From assembly GCA_963729115.1 (NCBI GenBank), contig CAVSMR010000008.1, positions 124,001 through 188,000 on the forward strand: 64,000 nt of DNA, written 5' to 3'. Below are positions 17,182-25,389 of the stretch, piece by piece. The notes below the pieces were generated by a model that did no database searches, was not told where the DNA came from, and saw nothing but the letters and a program-made list of their open reading frames with translations. The translations under genes and the position numbers were made by a program. Every line of letters begins with the position of its first letter. Position 1 is the stretch's first letter. This DNA comes from Actinophytocola sp963729115. GTDB lineage: Bacteria > Actinomycetota > Actinomycetes > Mycobacteriales > Pseudonocardiaceae.

Positions 17182-18086
17182 TGGGCATCCGGTCCCTCGG
17201 TTACCTGCGCATCGAAGCCACTGACGTCGACGCCTGGCGCGTGTTCGCGCTCAAGGTGCTCGGCATGGTCGAGGGCTCGGGCGGGGAGGACGGCGCCCTG
17301 TACCTGCGGATGGACGACTTCCCCGCGCGCCTGGTGATCCTGCCCGGCGAGACCGACCGCCTCGCCGCGGCCGGCTGGGAGGTCGCGAACGTGGCCGAGC
17401 TCGGCGAGGTCTGCGGGCGGCTCGAGGCGGCCGGCGTGCCGTACAAGGAAGGCACGCCCGAGCAACGCGCGGACCGGCGCGTCGACCAGCTCGTCACGTT
17501 CGAGGACCCGTCCGGCAACACGCTCGAGGTGTTCCACGGGGTGGCGCTGCAGCACCGCCGCGTCGTCAGCCCGTACGGGCACCGGTTCGTCACCGGCGAG
17601 CAGGGCCTGGGCCACGTCGTGCTGTCCACACAGGACGACGCGGAGTCGTTGCGCTTCTACCGGGACGTGCTGGGGTTCCGGCTGCGTGACTCGATGCGCC
17701 TGCCGCCGCAGCTGGTCGGCCGGCCCGCGGACGGCGAACCCGCGTGGCTGCGGTTCTTCGGCTGCAACCCGCGCCACCACAGCCTCGCGTTCCTGCCGAT
17801 GCCCACGCCGTCGGGGATCGTGCACCTGATGGTCGAGGTCGAGAGCACCGACGACGTCGGCCTGTGCCACGACCGCGCGCTGCGCCGCAAGGTCCCGATG
17901 TCGGCCACCCTCGGCCGGCACGTCAACGACCTGATGCTGTCGTTCTACATGAAGACGCCGGGCGGGTTCGACGTCGAGTTCGGCTGCGAAGGCCGCACCG
18001 TCGACGACGGCAGCTGGATCGCGCGGGAGAGCACCGCGGTCTCCTTGTGGGGCCACGACTTCTCGATCGGCGCGCCGCCACAGTGA
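17181..18086 (+). CDS. hsaC: 3,4-DHSA extradiol dioxygenase HsaC
   Basis: A 301-residue type I extradiol dioxygenase made of two vicinal-oxygen-chelate modules. The iron ligands are His145 (GLGHVVLS), His215 (GIVHLMVEV) and Glu266 (DVEFGCEG), the same positions I recall for mycobacterial HsaC. It performs meta-cleavage of the catecholic ring A. The ATG overlaps the hsaD stop by one base, and the stop overlaps the hsaB start by 4. Confidence 0.95.
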   Translation: MGIRSLGYLRIEATDVDAWRVFALKVLGMVEGSGGEDGALYLRMDDFPARLVILPGETDRLAAAGWEVANVAELGEVCGRLEAAGVPYKEGTPEQRADRRVDQLVTFEDPSGNTLEVFHGVALQHRRVVSPYGHRFVTGEQGLGHVVLSTQDDAESLRFYRDVLGFRLRDSMRLPPQLVGRPADGEPAWLRFFGCNPRHHSLAFLPMPTPSGIVHLMVEVESTDDVGLCHDRALRRKVPMSATLGRHVNDLMLSFYMKTPGGFDVEFGCEGRTVDDGSWIARESTAVSLWGHDFSIGAPPQ

Positions 18087-18655
18087 CCAACCCAGTGACC
18101 GGCGCCGCGACCGGCTCGGCGATCGAGCCGGCCGCGTTCCGCCGGGCGCTCGGCCACTTCTGCACGGGCGTCACGGTCGTCACCGCCATGCACGGCGGCG
18201 AGCCCGTGGGGTTCGCGTGCCAGTCGTTCGCGGCGCTGTCGCTCGACCCGCCGCTCGTGCTGTTCTGCCCGGGCCGCGCGTCGCGTACCTGGCCGCTGAT
18301 CGAGCGGCACGGTTCCTTCTGCGTCAACGTGCTCGGCCACGACCAGCGCGACGTGAGCACCGTGTTCGGCAGGGCGGGCACGGACAAGTTCGCGGCGGTG
18401 CCCTGGCGGCCCGGCCCCTCCGGCGCGCCCGTGCTCGACGGCGTGCTCACCTGGCTCGACTGCGCGATCGAGAGCGTCCACGACGGCGGCGACCACCACG
18501 TGGTGCTCGGCCGGGTCACCACGCTCGGCCCGCACCGCGGCGCGCGGCCGCTGCTGTTCTACCGCGGCGCGTACACGGTCACCGAGCCCGCCGAACCGAC
18601 CCCGGGCATCCTCGACAACCTCATCACCTGGTCGCGGGACGACGACTGGATCTAG
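18083..18655 (+). CDS. hsaB: Flavin reductase HsaB
   Basis: A 190-residue flavin reductase-like FMN-binding protein (RALGHFCTGVTVVTA; GFACQSFAALSLDPPLVLFC; GSFCVNVL). It reduces flavin with NADH and passes it to the HsaA oxygenase. It begins in the GTGA overlap with hsaC and closes the hsaADCB operon; the next gene is convergent 9 bp away. Confidence 0.93.
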   Translation: MTNPVTGAATGSAIEPAAFRRALGHFCTGVTVVTAMHGGEPVGFACQSFAALSLDPPLVLFCPGRASRTWPLIERHGSFCVNVLGHDQRDVSTVFGRAGTDKFAAVPWRPGPSGAPVLDGVLTWLDCAIESVHDGGDHHVVLGRVTTLGPHRGARPLLFYRGAYTVTEPAEPTPGILDNLITWSRDDDWI

Positions 18656-18664
18656 CGCGGCTGG

Positions 18665-19717
18665 TCAGTACCTGAACACCGTCGCGAAGCGGAACAGGTC
18701 GGCGGGGCTCAGCGGCGGCGGGTCGGGGCGGCGCTCCCGGTAGAACACCGACACGTGGCTGAACGTGCCGTCCGGGCGCATCACGGTCAGCCGGTGGATC
18801 GTCTGGTCCGAGGCCGGCTCGGTGAACACGGCGACCGCGCCGTACGTGCCGTCGGGGAACCGCCGGTACGTGCAGTCCTGCTGGTACTCCGGGCACGGCG
18901 TCCACGGCGGGTCGGCGTCCGGGCTGCGGTAGCCGACGTCGATCTTGAGCACGGCCGCGTCGTGGCCGGCGCCGAGGGTGGCCATCGCGAGGTACAGGTC
19001 GGGCGTGTCGGCGACGTGGAACACCAGCGGTGCCCACAGCTCGGTCCCCGACGGGGAGGAGACCGCGGCCGGCTGCACCTCGACGCGCGGGAGCACCCGG
19101 GTACGGGCGGTGGCGAGCTCGGCGGTGAGGCGGCGCGCCCGGTTGTCGAACGAGGGTGCGGGGTTCTCGACGGCCGGCGCGGCGACGGTCGGCGCGATCG
19201 TGGCGGGCGGCGGCGTCCAGGTCGGTTCGATGCCCGTGCCGCCCGCCGGCTCCCCGAGCCCGAGCACGCCGAACACGCCGGCGGCCACGAGCACCCCGGC
19301 GGCCACCCCGGCCGAGCGCCACCGCCGCCGGTCGGCGGGCTCGGGTTCCTCCTGCACGGGAACCGCGGCGGCGAGCTCGGCGAGGTCGACGGCGAGCCGC
19401 TGCTCGTCGGTCGCCAGCACGTCGAGGGCGGCGGCGGTCTCCAGCTCGACGGTGTCCTCGGGGCAGTCCAGCAGGCCGGCCACCTCGCCGGCGGGCAGGC
19501 CGGACCACAGGCGCAGCACGACCGCGGCCCGCTGCCGCGGGGCGAGCGTGGCGAGGCCACGGCGCAGCGGCACGTCCTCGTCCGGCTCGCCGGACGCGGG
19601 CGGCGGGTCGGCGAGCCACGCGCGGAGGAACGCGGCCAGGTCCTCGCCGGGCCCGGGCGGCGGCGCGCCGAGCAGGCACGCGAGCCGGGTGAGCTCCTCG
19701 TCCGCTGCGGGCACCAT
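18665..19717 (-). CDS. Membrane protein with sigma-70 region-4-like N-terminus
   Basis: 350 residues in three parts. Residues ~45-95 read as a sigma-70 region 4/helix-turn-helix segment (LATLAPRQRAAVVLRLW, then AGEVAGLLDCPEDTVE), but no region 2 is visible. A single transmembrane helix follows near residues 134-153 (AGVAAGVLVAAGVFGVLGLG). The C-terminal ~190 residues are Pro/Ala/Thr-rich and then globular with two Cys (WTPCPEYQQDC), probably outside the cell. It resembles a membrane-tethered ECF sigma remnant or one-component regulator. No link to sterol metabolism is evident beyond its position. Confidence 0.65.
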   Translation of the reverse strand: MVPAADEELTRLACLLGAPPPGPGEDLAAFLRAWLADPPPASGEPDEDVPLRRGLATLAPRQRAAVVLRLWSGLPAGEVAGLLDCPEDTVELETAAALDVLATDEQRLAVDLAELAAAVPVQEEPEPADRRRWRSAGVAAGVLVAAGVFGVLGLGEPAGGTGIEPTWTPPPATIAPTVAAPAVENPAPSFDNRARRLTAELATARTRVLPRVEVQPAAVSSPSGTELWAPLVFHVADTPDLYLAMATLGAGHDAAVLKIDVGYRSPDADPPWTPCPEYQQDCTYRRFPDGTYGAVAVFTEPASDQTIHRLTVMRPDGTFSHVSVFYRERRPDPPPLSPADLFRFATVFRY

Positions 19718-19724
19718 GGCCCCA

Positions 19725-19817
19725 TGGTGACCGACAACGACGTGCGGCGGGTAGTTCTGGCGCTTCCAGAGTCCGGTCAGGTCGAGAACGGCGTGGCGAG
19801 TAGCCCTGGCGGCTCCG
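19725..19817 (+). pseudogene. Possible N-terminal remnant of an MmcQ/YjbR-type gene
   Basis: An ATG at 19725 begins MVTDNDVRRVVLALPES, which is how many actinobacterial MmcQ/YjbR proteins start. The following codons do not continue the family and the neighbouring fadE gene takes over by base 19818. I read it as a truncated relic in a 100-bp gap; chance similarity is possible. Confidence 0.3.
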
Positions 19818-20831
19818 CTACATGCCGGTCAGGTCGGCCAGGCGCGCGACGTGTGCGGCCGGGGAGCCGAACAGGTGCCGGCCGGCGTGCGCGCGCTTGA
19901 AGTAGCGGTGCGCGTCGTGCTCCCACGTGATCGCGATGCCGCCGTGCAGCTGGATCATCTCGCCGGCCACCTGGTGCAGGGCCTCCGCGCAGTGCGCCTG
20001 CGCCACGGCGGCGCGCAGCGCCAGCTCCTCCGGCGGCGCGAGGGCGGCGGCGAGCGCGGCGGACTCGGCGGTCTCCACCAGCACGTGCATGTCGGCCATC
20101 CGGTGCTTGAGCGCCTGGAACGAGCCGATCGGCCGGCCGAACTGCCGCCGCTGGCCCGCGTAGGCGACGGTCAGCTCCAGGCAGCGCGCGGCCGTGCCCG
20201 CCTGCTCGGCCGCGAGCGCCGTGCCGGCCACGTCACGCAGCCGGCCGGGGTCGACGGGGCCGATCCGGCGCGCGGGGACGGCGTCGAAGGAGACCCGGGC
20301 CAGGCGGCGTGCTTCGTCCATCGTGGGCGTGTGCGTGCGGACCGCCCGGGCCGGGTCGGCCTCGAACAGGGCCGGGCCGTCGTCCGTGCGGGCGACCGCC
20401 AGCAGGAGGCCCGCCGTGTCGCCGTCGAGGACGTAGGCGGCCGATCCGGACACCGCCCACCCGGCCGCGGTCCGCGACGCCGTGCACGCCGGCGCCGCCC
20501 AGCCGGCCGTGGACGCCCACGCGAGCGCCACCACCTCGCCGGCCGCGACCCGTGCCAGCAGCGCGTCGTCCCCAGCGCCGGACGGAGCGGTGGCAGACAG
20601 TGCGGTGGCGGCCAGGACCGAGCCCAGCATCGGCGTGGGCGCGAGCGTGCGGCCCAGCTCGTACTGCACGACGAACACCTCGGCCAGGCCCGCGCCCAGC
20701 CCGCCGGCGGCCGGCGCCACGAGCAGGGCCGGGGCGCCGAGCTCGGTCAGCGCCGGCCAGGCGTCCGGTTCCTTGCTCAGCAGCCGGCGCACGGTGTCGC
20801 GCAGCGACAGCTGGTCGTCGGTCAACCGCAT
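19818..20831 (-). CDS. Acyl-CoA dehydrogenase, FadE33-like
   Basis: A 337-residue acyl-CoA dehydrogenase of the short actinobacterial class that works as one half of a heteromer: it has RQFGRPIGSFQALKHRMADM and QLHGGIAITWEHD but ends soon after, without the NEIQR-type C-terminal motif of full-length enzymes. Length and context suggest the fadE33 counterpart of the HIP (ring C/D) pathway; the exact assignment among FadE31-33 is tentative. The promoter region carries an AACCAA-n8-TTGGTT inverted repeat shared with the other HIP operons. Confidence 0.78.
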   Translation of the reverse strand: MRLTDDQLSLRDTVRRLLSKEPDAWPALTELGAPALLVAPAAGGLGAGLAEVFVVQYELGRTLAPTPMLGSVLAATALSATAPSGAGDDALLARVAAGEVVALAWASTAGWAAPACTASRTAAGWAVSGSAAYVLDGDTAGLLLAVARTDDGPALFEADPARAVRTHTPTMDEARRLARVSFDAVPARRIGPVDPGRLRDVAGTALAAEQAGTAARCLELTVAYAGQRRQFGRPIGSFQALKHRMADMHVLVETAESAALAAALAPPEELALRAAVAQAHCAEALHQVAGEMIQLHGGIAITWEHDAHRYFKRAHAGRHLFGSPAAHVARLADLTGM

Positions 20832-20841
20832 GTCGCAATTC

Positions 20842-20861
20842 AACCAAACAGTTGCTTGGTT
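20842..20861. promoter_or_regulatory. HIP-regulon palindrome, site 1 (fadE33-like / kinase)
   Basis: AACCAAACAGTTGCTTGGTT; the two 10-bp halves agree at 8 positions. It lies 10 bp from the fadE start and is one of three sites with the invariant core TTGCTTGGT, all in front of genes for HIP degradation. Probably the local KstR2-type operator (inference). Confidence 0.6.
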
Positions 20862-20948
20862 GCCTAGCGCGCAGCCCGTTCGAGCCCGTTCGATATTCTT
20901 CGGTGACGGGTCGGGGCCTGGATACAACGCACGCGAGGAGACCTGGTC

Positions 20949-22451
20949 ATCGAGAAGGGCGCACTGGTCGCTGGCCGCTATCGGTTGCTGGAGCAAGTCG
21001 GCAGTGGGGCGATGGGCGTGGTGTGGAAGGCCGAGGACGAGCGCCTCGGCCGGATCGTCGCGATCAAGCGCCTGCTGGTCCGGTACGCGGTGTCGGAGGA
21101 GCAGTCCGAGGAGACCCGCCGGCGCGCCATGCGCGAGGCGCGGATCGCCGCTCGCCTGCAGCATCGCAACGCGATCGCCATGTTCGACGTCGCCGAGCAC
21201 GACGGCGACCCGTGCCTGGTGATGGAGTTCCTGCCCTCGCGCAGCCTCTCCGCGGTGCTGGCCGAGCGCGGCTCGCTGCCCCCCGGGGAGGTGGCGGAGA
21301 TCGGCGCGCAGGTCGCGGCCGCGCTCGCCGCCGCGCACGCGGTCGGCATCGTGCACCGCGACGTGAAGCCGGGCAACATCCTGCTCGCCGACAACGGCAC
21401 CGTGAAGATCACCGACTTCGGCATCTCCAAGGCGCTCGACGAAGGCACCGTGACCACCCAGACCGGCATCGCCGGCACGCCGGCCTACCTCGCGCCCGAG
21501 ATCGCCCGCGGCGAGGACCCGAGCCGCGCCTCCGACGTGTTCTCGCTCGGCTCGACGCTCTACCACGCCGTGGAGGGCACACCGCCGTTCGGCACGAACT
21601 CCAACCCGCTCGCCCTGCTGCACGCGGTCGCCTCGGGCAACGCGCCGCCGCCGCAGAAGGCCGGCCCGCTCGCCGACACGCTGTCGAACCTCATGCGGCC
21701 CGACCCCGGCACCCGCCCGACCATGAGCGACGCCGCGACCACGCTGATCGATCCGAAGGCCGCCGCCGCGGCGTCCGCGGCACCCACGACGCCCGCCAAG
21801 CCCGCCGTGGCACCCCCGCCGCGCCCGCCCATGCCGACGCGCCCGGTCGCCGTGCTCCCCCAGCCCGCCCCGCCGCCGCCGGCCTTCGCGGGCAGGCCCC
21901 CGGCGACGCGGGCCACCGACCCGGCGCGGCGGAACATGCTGATCGTCGCGGTGGCCGCGCTGCTCGTGGTGGCCGGCGTCGTGACCGCGATCCTGCTGCT
22001 GAACGACCGGACCCCGCAGGACGGTTCCGCGCAGGGCACCGGCACGCAGACGGCCGGGCAGTCGCAGCCCTCGGCGCCGGACACGTCCGCGCCGGCCTCG
22101 TCCGGCCCGGGCAAGCCGATCCCCGCCACCGGCGAGATCGACTTCAGCAAGGCCGGCCAGCTGGTGATCGACTACTACGGCGACGTCCAGGCCACGGACA
22201 AGCGGTGGGCGATGCTCTCCAGCAACGCGCAGGGCCAGTTCGGCGGCAAGGACGCCTTCCGCCAGTACTGGTCGCAGTTCAGCCAGATCAGCTCGCGGAA
22301 CGCGAATGGCGTCACCAAGAACGCCGACGGCTCGGTGAACGTGCCCGTCGACGTGACCTACACCAAGGGCGACGGCGACACCAGCCAGCACCAGCAGGTC
22401 CGGGTGACCCTGGAGAACGGCAAGCTCGTCATCGACGCGGCGGCTCGCTGA
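20949..22451 (+). CDS. Membrane Ser/Thr protein kinase (PknB-like), apparent ATC start
   Basis: About 500 residues. The kinase domain (~8-270) is complete: GSGAMGVVWKA loop, Lys40, HRDVKPGN (His136), DFG at 156-158, an activation loop rich in Thr, and APE. A Pro/Ala-rich linker leads to one transmembrane helix at ~330-352 and an extracellular ~100-residue domain that looks NTF2-like (VIDYYGDVQATDKRWAMLSS). No ATG/GTG/TTG gives an intact N-lobe; GAGGAG at 20935-20940 is 8 bp before an ATC that starts IEKGALVAGRYRLLEQ. The TTG at 20985 would cut the first strand. The 3' end overlaps the convergent fadE32-like gene by 23 bp. Confidence 0.85.
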   Translation: MEKGALVAGRYRLLEQVGSGAMGVVWKAEDERLGRIVAIKRLLVRYAVSEEQSEETRRRAMREARIAARLQHRNAIAMFDVAEHDGDPCLVMEFLPSRSLSAVLAERGSLPPGEVAEIGAQVAAALAAAHAVGIVHRDVKPGNILLADNGTVKITDFGISKALDEGTVTTQTGIAGTPAYLAPEIARGEDPSRASDVFSLGSTLYHAVEGTPPFGTNSNPLALLHAVASGNAPPPQKAGPLADTLSNLMRPDPGTRPTMSDAATTLIDPKAAAAASAAPTTPAKPAVAPPPRPPMPTRPVAVLPQPAPPPPAFAGRPPATRATDPARRNMLIVAVAALLVVAGVVTAILLLNDRTPQDGSAQGTGTQTAGQSQPSAPDTSAPASSGPGKPIPATGEIDFSKAGQLVIDYYGDVQATDKRWAMLSSNAQGQFGGKDAFRQYWSQFSQISSRNANGVTKNADGSVNVPVDVTYTKGDGDTSQHQQVRVTLENGKLVIDAAAR

Positions 22452-23391
22452 GCGCGGTCAGCACGCGGTCCCGGTGCCACGACTGGGTTCCCCACGCCGA
22501 GCGCAGCGCGCGCACCTTCGTGAGCGCCAGGCCGAGGTCGTACTCGAGCGTGTAGCCGACCGCGCCGTGCACCTGCAGCGCCGCGCGGGCCACGCGGTAG
22601 GCGGCGTCCGCGGCGGCGACCCGCGCGGCCGAGACGTCCCGCGCCGCCAGGGTGACCGCCGCACCGTGCACCAGCGGGCGGGCCAGCTCCAGCGCCACGT
22701 ACCCGCTCGCGAGGTGGTGCTTGACCGCCTGGAACCCGCCGACCGGACGGCCGAACTGCGTGCGCTGCCGGACGTACCCGCTCGCCTGCTCGAGCAGGCC
22801 GGCACCGAGCCCGAGCAGCTGGGCGGCGCAGCAGAGCACGCCGACCTCGAACGCCCGGGCGACGTCCCCGGGCCCGACGGGTTCGCCGGCCGACACCTCG
22901 AACAGCCGGCGCGCGGCGTCCACAGAGGACTTCCGAGCGCCGGCGGTTCCGGTGTGGACGGTGCCGCCGGCCACGGTGAAGGCAGCCGCGACGTCCGCGT
23001 CGAGTGCGTGGGGCACGTGCGGCGGCAACGCGAGCGTGGCGAGCCGGTCGCCCGCCGCGAGGCCCGGCAGCCACCGGTCCGCGCCCGGGGTGTCCGCGAG
23101 CAGCACCGGCACCGCGGCGAACGACTCGACCAGCGGGCCGGGCACCACGTGACGGCCCAGCACCTCGAACACGACGGCCAGCTCGACCGGCCCGGCACCC
23201 ATGCCGTCGAACCGCTCCGGCACGGCGAGCCCGGCCACGCCGAGCTTTCCCAGGCGTGCCAGCAGCTCCAGCCCCTGCGCGGGCTCGCCGGCACCCCACG
23301 CGCGGACCGCCGCGGGCACGTCGGCGGCGGCGAGCAGCTCGTGGACACTCGCGCCCAGCGCGCGCTGCTCGGCGGAGAGCGAGAACCTCAT
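22429..23391 (-). CDS. fadE32: Acyl-CoA dehydrogenase, FadE32-like
   Basis: 320 residues, the length of the short FadE subunits. It carries RTQFGRPVGGFQAVKHHLASGYVA-type motifs and QVHGAVGYTLEYDL, and lacks the C-terminal NEIQR segment. In mycobacteria FadE31, FadE32 and FadE33 are encoded together and act late in C/D-ring (HIP) breakdown. It begins 4 bp inside the fadE31-like gene and ends the leftward operon. Naming is by context and length; FadE33 is the alternative. Confidence 0.78.
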   Translation of the reverse strand: MRFSLSAEQRALGASVHELLAAADVPAAVRAWGAGEPAQGLELLARLGKLGVAGLAVPERFDGMGAGPVELAVVFEVLGRHVVPGPLVESFAAVPVLLADTPGADRWLPGLAAGDRLATLALPPHVPHALDADVAAAFTVAGGTVHTGTAGARKSSVDAARRLFEVSAGEPVGPGDVARAFEVGVLCCAAQLLGLGAGLLEQASGYVRQRTQFGRPVGGFQAVKHHLASGYVALELARPLVHGAAVTLAARDVSAARVAAADAAYRVARAALQVHGAVGYTLEYDLGLALTKVRALRSAWGTQSWHRDRVLTALSEPPRR

Positions 23392-24515
23392 CGGTCACCT
23401 CGCGGCAGGCCGAGCAGCCGCTCGGCGACGACGTCGCGCTGGATCTCGTTGGTACCGGCGTAGATCGGGCCGGCCAGGGAGAACAGGTACCCGCCGAGCC
23501 AGTCCGACTCGAGCTCGCCGTCCGCGCCGAGCAGGTCGAGCGCGGTCTCGTGCAACGCGATGTCCAGCTCCGACCAGAAGATCTTGTTGACGCTCGACTC
23601 CGCGCCCAGCCGCCCGCCCTCGGCAAGCCGGCTGATCGTGCCCAGCGTGTACAGCCGGTAGGCCTGCGCGCCGATCCACGCGTCGGCCACCCGGTCCCGC
23701 TGGGCCGGGTCCGGCCGGGAGCGCCACAGCTCGACGAGCCGGTCCGCGGCCGCGGTGAACCGGCCGGGGCTGCGCAGGGTCAGCCCGCGCTCGTTGCTCG
23801 CCGTGCTCATCGCGACCCGCCAGCCGTCGCCGGGCTCGCCGATGACGTCGGCGTCGGGCACGAACACCTCGTCGAGGAACAGCTCCGCGAACCCCGGCGT
23901 GCCGTCCAGCTGCGGGATCGGCCGCACGGTCACGCCATCGGCCCGCAGGTCGAACATCAGGTACGTGAGGCCGCGGTGCCGCTGCGCGGACGGGTCGCTG
24001 CGGAACAGCCCGAACGCGCGGTCGGCCACGGCGCCGCGCGACGACCACGTCTTCTGTCCACTCAGGAGCCAGCCGCCGTCCGTGCGGACCGCGCGGCTGC
24101 GCACCGCGGCCAGGTCCGAACCCGCCTCCGGCTCCGACCACGCCTGCGCCCAGATGTCATCCGCCCGCGCCATCCGCGGCAGGACGCGCCGCCGCTGCTC
24201 CTCGGTGCCCAGCGCGAGGAGCGTCGAGCCGAGCAGCGCGATGCCGTTGGCGCTCACCCGGCCCGGGGCGCCGGCGGCGTGGTACTCCTCCTCGAAGACG
24301 ACCCACTCCAGCAGCGAGGCGTCGCGGCCGCCGTACTCGCGCGGCCACGTCACCGCCGACAGCCGCGCGCCGGCGAGCCGGCGTTCCCATTCGCGGTGCG
24401 CCTCGACGCCCGGCGCGGTGTCCATCGGCGGCAGCGGGCCGGGCAGGTTGGCGGCGAGCCACTCGCGGACCTCCGCGCGGAAGGCCACGACCTCGCCGGG
24501 CAGGTCAAGATCCAC
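23388..24515 (-). CDS. fadE31: Acyl-CoA dehydrogenase, FadE31-like
   Basis: A 375-residue full-length acyl-CoA dehydrogenase: VTWPREYGGRDASLLEWVVFEEEY, WAQAWSEPEAGSDLA (flavin/substrate loop), SAQRHRGLTYLMFDL, and the C-terminal GTNEIQRDVVAERLLGLPRG. It closely follows my memory of Rv3562 (FadE31), including the HxGLTYxMFDL phrase. It presumably pairs with the short FadE32-like subunit encoded immediately after, to dehydrogenate a HIP-derived CoA thioester. The start overlaps the enoyl-CoA hydratase gene by 11 bp. Confidence 0.85.
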   Translation of the reverse strand: MDLDLPGEVVAFRAEVREWLAANLPGPLPPMDTAPGVEAHREWERRLAGARLSAVTWPREYGGRDASLLEWVVFEEEYHAAGAPGRVSANGIALLGSTLLALGTEEQRRRVLPRMARADDIWAQAWSEPEAGSDLAAVRSRAVRTDGGWLLSGQKTWSSRGAVADRAFGLFRSDPSAQRHRGLTYLMFDLRADGVTVRPIPQLDGTPGFAELFLDEVFVPDADVIGEPGDGWRVAMSTASNERGLTLRSPGRFTAAADRLVELWRSRPDPAQRDRVADAWIGAQAYRLYTLGTISRLAEGGRLGAESSVNKIFWSELDIALHETALDLLGADGELESDWLGGYLFSLAGPIYAGTNEIQRDVVAERLLGLPRGDR

Positions 24516-25347
24516 CGGCGTCCCTCATCGAGCGGGCGTTCATGCCGCCGAGCGAGTCCGCGGACGTCTCGGCGTTGTGCGCGTGCGCGAAGTGGTGCAG
24601 GCCGAACACCGAGTCCATCCCCGCGCGCAGCCCCATCTGGTCCTCGGCCTGGTTCACCGCGCGCTTGGTCAGCGCGAGGCCGAACCGCGGCATCTGCGCG
24701 ATCCGCCCGGCCATCGCGAACGTCTCCGCCCGCAGCGAGTCGCGCGGCACGACCCGGTTCACCATGCCCAGCTCCAGCGCGCGGCGGGCGTCGAACCGGT
24801 CGCCGGTGAACAGGAACTCCTTGGCCGCGCGCGGTCCCAGCACCCACGGGTGGGCGAAGTACTCGACACCCGGGATCCCCATGCGCACCACCGGATCGGC
24901 GAAGAACGCATCCTCCGCGGCGACGATCAGGTCGCACACCCACGCGAGCATCAGCCCGCCCGCGATGCACGCACCCTGCACCATCGCGACCGTCGGCTTG
25001 GGGATCTCCCGCCACCGCCGGCACATGCCGAGGTAGACCTCCATCTCGCGGGCGTAGCGGCTGTCCCCGCCCGGCTTGCCCACGTGGTCCCACCACAGCA
25101 CGGCCTTGCGTTCGAACGACACGTCGACGTCGCGGCCCGGCGTGCCGATGTCGTGCCCGGCGGAGAAGTGCTTGCCCTCGCCGGCCAGCACGATCACCTT
25201 GACCGCGTCGTCGTCCACGGCCCGGGTGAACGCCGCGTCGAGCGCGTAGGTCATCGCCGAGTTCTGGGCGTTGCGGTACTCCGGTCGGTTCATGGTCACC
25301 GTGGCCACGGGCCCGTCGACCTCGTACCGGACCACCTCGTCGGTCAC
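24505..25347 (-). CDS. Enoyl-CoA hydratase/isomerase of the HIP gene group
   Basis: A 280-residue crotonase. The oxyanion-hole segments are present (FSAGHDIG; GACIAGGLMLAWVCDLIVAA), as is the ADPVVRMGIPGVEYFAHPW region. It is neither the EchA19 nor the EchA20 counterpart, both of which are elsewhere in this window, and I cannot name its substrate. It heads the leftward operon with the FadE31- and FadE32-like genes and starts (GTG) about 10 bp from the shared palindrome, so a role in hydrating the enoyl-CoA made by those dehydrogenases is reasonable. Confidence 0.82.
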   Translation of the reverse strand: MTDEVVRYEVDGPVATVTMNRPEYRNAQNSAMTYALDAAFTRAVDDDAVKVIVLAGEGKHFSAGHDIGTPGRDVDVSFERKAVLWWDHVGKPGGDSRYAREMEVYLGMCRRWREIPKPTVAMVQGACIAGGLMLAWVCDLIVAAEDAFFADPVVRMGIPGVEYFAHPWVLGPRAAKEFLFTGDRFDARRALELGMVNRVVPRDSLRAETFAMAGRIAQMPRFGLALTKRAVNQAEDQMGLRAGMDSVFGLHHFAHAHNAETSADSLGGMNARSMRDAGGS

Positions 25348-25357
25348 GCCGACCACC

Positions 25358-25377
25358 TCCAAAGCAATTGCTTGGTA
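25358..25377. promoter_or_regulatory. HIP-regulon palindrome, site 2 (enoyl-CoA hydratase / fadE30)
   Basis: TCCAAAGCAATTGCTTGGTA in the 42-bp gap between divergent starts; the halves agree at 7 of 10 positions and the core TTGCTTGGT is identical to sites 1 and 3. It could control both operons at once. Confidence 0.62.
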
Positions 25378-25389
25378 GGCTAACACCTC

